Assembly: GCA_036378475.1 (NCBI GenBank)
Contig: DASUWJ010000151.1
Location: 1 to 10,215, forward strand
DNA length: 10,215 nt
Source of the DNA: 13-2-20CM-68-14 sp036378475
GTDB taxonomy: Bacteria; Actinomycetota; Thermoleophilia; Gaiellales; Gaiellaceae
Reading direction: 5' to 3'
Below, one piece after another: positions 6,637 through 10,215 of this stretch (its first letter is position 1; every line of letters begins with the position of its first letter). A program made the translations under genes and the position numbers. The notes beneath the pieces are model-generated. The model did no database searches and was not told the DNA's origin. It saw nothing but the letters and a program-made list of their open reading frames with translations.

Positions 6637-9600
6637 CTAGGCCTTGGCGATCTGGGGCACGGCCGAGTCGCCGTCGGTCTCGATCTCGACCGCGAGCGTC
6701 TCCTGCTTGATCCAGTCCTCGTGCGCCAGGAGCTCCTGCTGCCCTCGCGGCAGCGTGATCCTGATCCGGTCGGTCAGCTCGAGCCCCTGCTCCCGCCGCA
6801 GCGAGTTGATCTGGTGGATCAGGTCGAGCACGAGCGCTTCGAGCTCGAGCTCGGGATCGAGCGCCGTGTCGAGCGCGACCGTGACACCCTCGCCGCTTGC
6901 GACCGCCCAGCCCTCCTTGCCGGTCCGCTCGACGAGCACCTCGGCGGGCTCGAGCTCGCGTTCGCCGACCCGGAACCGGCCGCCGTCGAGCTCTTCGAAC
7001 TCGCCCCGCTCGAGCGCCGCCCGGACGCTGCCGAGCTCCCGTCCGAGCTTAGGGCCGAGCAGGGGCAGATTCGGCTTGACGCGGAGCTCCGTCGCTGCCA
7101 CCGGCCCGAACTCGAGCTCCTTGACGCGGAGCTCGTCGCCGACCTCGGCCGCGTGCTCGTCGGAGAAGGTGACACCCTCGACGACGAGCCGGCGAAGCGG
7201 CTGGCGGAGCTTGAGCCCCGCCTGGGAGCGCGCCTGGCGGCCGAGCTCGACCACCCGCCGGGTCGCGGCGACCTCCTGCAGGAGCGCCACGTCTCGCTCC
7301 CGCACCTCGGGCCAGCCGGCGAGGAAGACCGAGGCCGGCGCGCCCTCGAGCGAAACGAGCTCCCGCCACAGGTGCTCGGCGAGGAACGGCATCACGGGCG
7401 CGATCACGCGGATCGACTGGGCGAGCGCGTGCCAGAGCGTCCGCAGGGCCAGCTCGTCACCGTCCCAGAAGCGCCGCCTGGAGCGGCGGATGTACCAGTT
7501 TGAGAGATCGTCCACGAACGAGTCGTAGGAGCGCAGCACATCCACGGTCAGGAACGAGTCGTAGGCGCGGGTCGCATCGGCGACGAGCTGGGCGGTGCGA
7601 GCGACGATCCAGCGATCGAGGGGCCGCAGGCCTTCCCCGCCGGGGCCGGCCTCGAGATCGCCGAGGCTCGGGCGGAAGCTGGCGACGTTCGCGTAGTCGA
7701 CCAGGAACTTGACCGAGTGCCAGAGCGTCAGCAGCCGCCGCTTGACCTCCTCGGCGGGCCCGAACCCGAAGCGGATGTTCTGGGTCGGTTGCTGCTGGCA
7801 GTAGAGCCAGCGCATCACGTCGGCGCCCATCCGCTCGAACGCCTCCTCGGCCTCGATCAGGTTTCCCCACGAGCCGTGCATCTCCCGTCCCTCCACGTCG
7901 AGCAGCTTCTCGTAGGTCAGCACCTGCCGGTACGGCGCCTTCCCAGTCATGACGACCGACATGAAGAGGAGCGAGTAGAACCAGAGCCGGATCTGCTCTC
8001 GCATCTCCGAGACCCAGTCCGCCGGAAACCACTCCTCCCAGTAGGCGTGGTCCGGCAGGTCGGCCCGCGAGAGCTCGCGCGAGGCCCCGGTCGCGTAGCC
8101 GCCCTCGGCCCACTCCGGATTCTGCCAGCCGAGCGTCGAGAAGGGGACGATCCCGGCGTCGAGCCAGACGTCCCCCACCTCGGCGACCCGCCTGAGCGGG
8201 GCCTGGCAGGCGCTGCAGGCGATCGTCAGCTCGTCGATCCAGGGACGATGGAGCTCCTCGAGCTGCTCGAGCCCGGCGAGCGCGCGTTCGGCCAGCTCGC
8301 GCTTTGAGCCGATCACGTTCAGCTCGCCGCACTCGCAGGGGTAGAAGGGCAGCGGCAGCCCATAGAAGCGGCGGCGCGAGATGTTCCAGTCGCCCATGTT
8401 GCGCAGCCAGTCGTCCATTCGCTTGCCGTACTGGGGCGGCGTCCACTCGACCGTCGCGTTGGCCTCGAGCAATTGCTGGCGGAGCTCCTCGACGCGGATG
8501 AACCAGTCATCCGCCACGCGCCAGATCAAAGGCGTGTCGCAGCGCCAGCAGTGGGGGTAGCGATGCTCGTAGAGTCCCGCCTCGACGAGCAGGCCTCGCT
8601 CGCGCAGGTCACCGATGATCTGGTCGGCCGCATCGCCCGTCGAGGTCCCGTGCAGCCAGCCGAAATCCTCGTAGAAGCGGCCCGCCTCGTCGACCGGCGC
8701 CAGCACCGGTAGCCCTTCGGCGCGACCGAGCTCGAAGTCCTCCTGCCCCGCTCCGGGCGCGATGTGGACGATGCCCGTCCCCTCCTCGAGCGAGACTTGG
8801 TCCCAGGCGACGACACGGTGTTCGAGCCCCTCGGCTGGCGGCAGGTGGTCGAAGGGTCCCCGGTAGCGCCAGCCGACGAGCTCCTCTCCGGGCCGCACCT
8901 CCACGAACGATTCGTCCGGGTAGCGCGCGACCGCGACCCACTCCCCGTTCTCCCGCCGCCCGTACTGCGCCTTCGGAGCGACCGCCGCGGCCACGTTGGC
9001 GGGGAGCGTCCACGGCGTCGTCGTCCAGACGACGAGGTACTCGTGCTCGCGCTCAAGCAGCGGGAAGCGAACGAAGAGCGAGGGATCGGCGCGCTCCTGG
9101 TAGACGCCGGCCTGGGTCAGCTCGTGCTGGGAGAGCGAGGTGCCGCAGCGCGGGCACCATTCGGTCGAGCGGTGGCCGAGGTAGAGCCAGCCCCGCTCGT
9201 GGACGAGCTTTAGGAAGCGCCAGATGTACTCGATGTTCGTGTCGCTGAAGGTGAAGTAGTCGTTGCCCCAGTCCATCCACTGGCCCAGGCGCTTCGAGCC
9301 GCGGGTCAGTTGCGCCGAGGAGCGGACGACGACGTCCCGGCACTTGCTCGCAAACTCGGCCAGCCCGTACTCCTCGATCTCCCGCTTGGAGTTGAGTCCG
9401 AGCTCGCGCTCGACGCCGACCTCGATCCAGAGCCCCTGACAGTCGAAGCCGTTCTGGTAGCGCTGGTCGAAGCCCCGGAGCGCCTTGTAACGCTGGAAGA
9501 CGTCCTTGAGCGTCCGCCCCCAGGCCGTGTGCACCCCGAGCGTCTTGTTCGCCGTGACCGGCCCGTCGAAGAACGACCATTTCGGGCCGCCTCTGTTGCG

Positions 9601-9708
9601 CTCGCGCAGCTGCTGGAAGACCGCTTCGTCCTCCCACCACGCCAGAATCTCCTCCTCCAGCCTCGGGTGGTCGGGGACGGAGGGAAGCGGCGTGAACGGA
9701 GGGGCCAT
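6637..9708 (-). CDS. ileS: Isoleucyl-tRNA synthetase with altered signature motifs
   Basis: A 1023-residue class I synthetase that charges tRNA-Ile. Layout: N-terminal half of the Rossmann fold (about 40-180), the CP1 editing domain (about 200-395, with WTTTPWTLP at 228-236, GTGIVHIAP at 310-318 and the editing Asp D324), the second half of the catalytic fold, an anticodon-binding domain (LDRW at 697-700, DDLSNWYIRRSRRRFW at 733-748), and a C-terminal domain with the HQINSLRREQGLELTDRI segment typical of type 2 enzymes. Zinc sites are C185/C188 with C387/C390, and C458/C460 with C498/C501. Both signature motifs depart from consensus: HIGH is GVHT (58-61) and KMSKS is EMHGS (609-613); the usual DCHG is DCQG (89-92). 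The frame is intact and all other domains are conserved, so decay is unlikely. ATG 9708 starts just ahead of conserved sequence and has no properly spaced Shine-Dalgarno site. IleRS is preferred over ValRS or LeuRS from the editing and C-terminal segments. Confidence 0.93.
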   Translation of the reverse strand: MAPPFTPLPSVPDHPRLEEEILAWWEDEAVFQQLRERNRGGPKWSFFDGPVTANKTLGVHTAWGRTLKDVFQRYKALRGFDQRYQNGFDCQGLWIEVGVERELGLNSKREIEEYGLAEFASKCRDVVVRSSAQLTRGSKRLGQWMDWGNDYFTFSDTNIEYIWRFLKLVHERGWLYLGHRSTEWCPRCGTSLSQHELTQAGVYQERADPSLFVRFPLLEREHEYLVVWTTTPWTLPANVAAAVAPKAQYGRRENGEWVAVARYPDESFVEVRPGEELVGWRYRGPFDHLPPAEGLEHRVVAWDQVSLEEGTGIVHIAPGAGQEDFELGRAEGLPVLAPVDEAGRFYEDFGWLHGTSTGDAADQIIGDLRERGLLVEAGLYEHRYPHCWRCDTPLIWRVADDWFIRVEELRQQLLEANATVEWTPPQYGKRMDDWLRNMGDWNISRRRFYGLPLPFYPCECGELNVIGSKRELAERALAGLEQLEELHRPWIDELTIACSACQAPLRRVAEVGDVWLDAGIVPFSTLGWQNPEWAEGGYATGASRELSRADLPDHAYWEEWFPADWVSEMREQIRLWFYSLLFMSVVMTGKAPYRQVLTYEKLLDVEGREMHGSWGNLIEAEEAFERMGADVMRWLYCQQQPTQNIRFGFGPAEEVKRRLLTLWHSVKFLVDYANVASFRPSLGDLEAGPGGEGLRPLDRWIVARTAQLVADATRAYDSFLTVDVLRSYDSFVDDLSNWYIRRSRRRFWDGDELALRTLWHALAQSIRVIAPVMPFLAEHLWRELVSLEGAPASVFLAGWPEVRERDVALLQEVAATRRVVELGRQARSQAGLKLRQPLRRLVVEGVTFSDEHAAEVGDELRVKELEFGPVAATELRVKPNLPLLGPKLGRELGSVRAALERGEFEELDGGRFRVGERELEPAEVLVERTGKEGWAVASGEGVTVALDTALDPELELEALVLDLIHQINSLRREQGLELTDRIRITLPRGQQELLAHEDWIKQETLAVEIETDGDSAVPQIAKA

Positions 9709-9714
9709 GCCTCG

Positions 9715-9720
9715 ATTCTA
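9715..9720 (-). promoter_or_regulatory. Candidate -10 box of a leaderless ileS transcript
   Basis: On the minus strand TAGAAT matches 5 of 6 bases of the -10 consensus and lies exactly six bases before the ATG at 9708, so transcription is expected to start on the start codon. GAGG is present but only one base from the ATG, too close to work as a Shine-Dalgarno site. No -35 box is evident, and I see no T-box-like leader; the gap to the divergent trx gene is only 78 bases. Confidence 0.45.
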
Positions 9721-9771
9721 GGCGCCGGGAACAACGGCCCCGCCGCGGGCGTTTGAGTGAGAGCAACGAAT

Positions 9772-9781
9772 GGAAGGAAGG
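9772..9781 (+). promoter_or_regulatory. Ribosome binding site of the thioredoxin gene
   Basis: GGAAGGAAGG ends five bases before the ATG at 9787. This purine-rich site decides the start codon: an in-frame GTG at 9757 would add ten poorly conserved residues and has no ribosome site. Confidence 0.75.
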
Positions 9782-9786
9782 CAGAA

Positions 9787-10113
9787 ATGAGTACTGCAGT
9801 CACCGAATCCAGCTTCGACTCCGAGGTGATCCAAAGCGACAAGCCCGTCCTGGTCGACTTCTGGGCGGAGTGGTGTGGCCCCTGCCACGCCGTCTCGCCG
9901 GTCCTCGACAAGATCGCGGAAGAGCGAAGCTCCGAGCTCAAGCTCGTCAAGGTCAATATCGACGAGGAGCCGGCGCTCGCCCAGAAGTACGGCGTCGTCT
10001 CGATCCCGACGATCGTGCTCTTCAAGGGCGGCGAGCCCTCGGCCGCGGCGATCGGCGCCCAGCCGAAGGGCGCGCTCGAGCAGGCGCTCGGTCTCTCCTC
10101 GAACGGCGCGTAG
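9787..10113 (+). CDS. trxA: Thioredoxin
   Basis: A 108-residue single-domain thioredoxin, a cytosolic dithiol reductant for enzymes such as ribonucleotide reductase and peroxiredoxins. The active site WCGPC is at 29-33 (C30 and C33), preceded by the usual VLVDFWAEW strand with the buried D24. The cis-proline is P74 in the SIPT motif, and the later strand IVLFKGGE is normal. No signal peptide or membrane segment is present. Unlike the textbook sequence, the active-site Cys is followed by HAVSP, where KMIAP is usual; His34 after the CGPC motif is a modest variant. It diverges from ileS across 78 bases, with no visible thioredoxin reductase gene next to it. A 46-base inverted repeat follows the stop by one base. 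The start is fixed by a strong ribosome site. The symbol trxA is by family likeness; genomes of this type often have several paralogues. Confidence 0.95.
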   Translation: MSTAVTESSFDSEVIQSDKPVLVDFWAEWCGPCHAVSPVLDKIAEERSSELKLVKVNIDEEPALAQKYGVVSIPTIVLFKGGEPSAAAIGAQPKGALEQALGLSSNGA

Positions 10114-10114
10114 G

Positions 10115-10160
10115 GCGCACTCGGCCGGGACGCCTGCGCAGGAACGCCGGGCGAGTGCGC
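10115..10160. terminator. Long imperfect inverted repeat after trx
   Basis: A perfect 9-base outer stem pairs GCGCACTCG (10115-10123) with CGAGTGCGC (10152-10160). After one G-G mismatch, CCGG (10125-10128) pairs with CCGG (10147-10150), and a further palindrome CCTGCGCAGG (10133-10142) fills the tip. No T-run follows on either strand, so this is not a textbook intrinsic terminator. Its position between the thioredoxin stop and the stop of a probable leftward gene suggests a two-way terminator or mRNA-end structure of the kind seen in GC-rich actinobacteria. Confidence 0.5.
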
Positions 10161-10181
10161 TCGCGCGGCGTCGCCCGCGGG

Positions 10182-10215
10182 CTAAGAGCCCTCGGCCGCT
10201 TCCTTCTCGGGCTGC
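10182..10215 (-). CDS. Possible C-terminal end of a leftward gene (partial)
   Basis: On the minus strand the last ten codons before a TAG stop at 10184-10182 read QPEKEAAEGS, a charged, small-residue tail of the kind common at protein C-termini. The gene would continue past the right edge of the window. The position of the inverted repeat between this stop and the thioredoxin stop fits two convergent genes. Only about 30 bases are visible, so neither the frame nor the product can be confirmed. Confidence 0.3.
   Translation of the reverse strand, partial: QPEKEAAEGS

Noticed and set aside
6637..9708. The idea that ileS is a decayed pseudogene because both signature motifs are altered
   Set aside because: The frame is open over 1023 codons, and the editing site, zinc ligands, anticodon-binding and C-terminal domains are intact, which points to a functional variant.
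9757..9786. An upstream GTG start for thioredoxin at 9757
   Set aside because: The added ten residues lie over the strong ribosome site GGAAGGAAGG that serves the ATG at 9787.
9709..9786. A T-box riboswitch controlling ileS
   Set aside because: Only 78 bases separate ileS from the divergent thioredoxin gene, with no T-box core sequence or specifier stem, and the -10 box lies six bases from the start codon.

Overview
The window is very GC-rich DNA with tightly packed genes, starts at both ATG and GTG, and mostly weak Shine-Dalgarno signals. Together with an eukaryotic-like (type 2) isoleucyl-tRNA synthetase and two TANNNT boxes placed six bases before start codons, this suggests a high-GC actinobacterium. 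A deep lineage such as Thermoleophilia is possible, but I infer that from style and have not tested it. No mobile element, CRISPR array, tRNA or rRNA was found, so this looks like ordinary chromosome.

Layout. Positions 106-588 (+) encode a small secreted CAP/SCP-domain protein. It converges, with a 4-base gap, on a leftward two-component pair: a 1313-residue membrane-anchored hybrid-sensor histidine kinase (1083-5024, -) carrying about five GAF domains and one PAS domain, followed by a stand-alone receiver protein (593-1030, -). A 285-base divergent intergenic region (5025-5309) carries a candidate kinase promoter, three hairpins (one a good intrinsic terminator reading towards ispH) and a candidate leaderless ispH promoter. 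ispH (5310-6248, +) makes the last step of the MEP isoprenoid pathway. Its stop codon overlaps the stop of a convergent C4 zinc-ribbon protein of unknown role (6245-6589, -). That small gene lies 47 bases downstream of ileS (6637-9708, -). Divergent from ileS is a thioredoxin gene (9787-10113, +). It is followed by a long inverted repeat and the probable last codons of a leftward gene that runs off the right edge.

How the genes fit together. The kinase and receiver almost certainly form one signalling pair; the receiver has no DNA-binding domain, so its output is probably by protein contact. ispH, ileS and trxA are housekeeping genes in separate transcription units with no obvious shared pathway, although IspH is an Fe-S enzyme and thioredoxin is a thiol reductant.

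The most notable point is ileS. Both class I signature motifs are altered: HIGH reads GVHT and KMSKS reads EMHGS. The first resembles the swapped GxHH form known from mupirocin hyper-resistant IleRS2 enzymes, but with the fourth histidine also lost. The second point worth checking is an orphan terminator, with structured RNA upstream, in front of ispH. I see no clear undescribed multi-gene system in this window.
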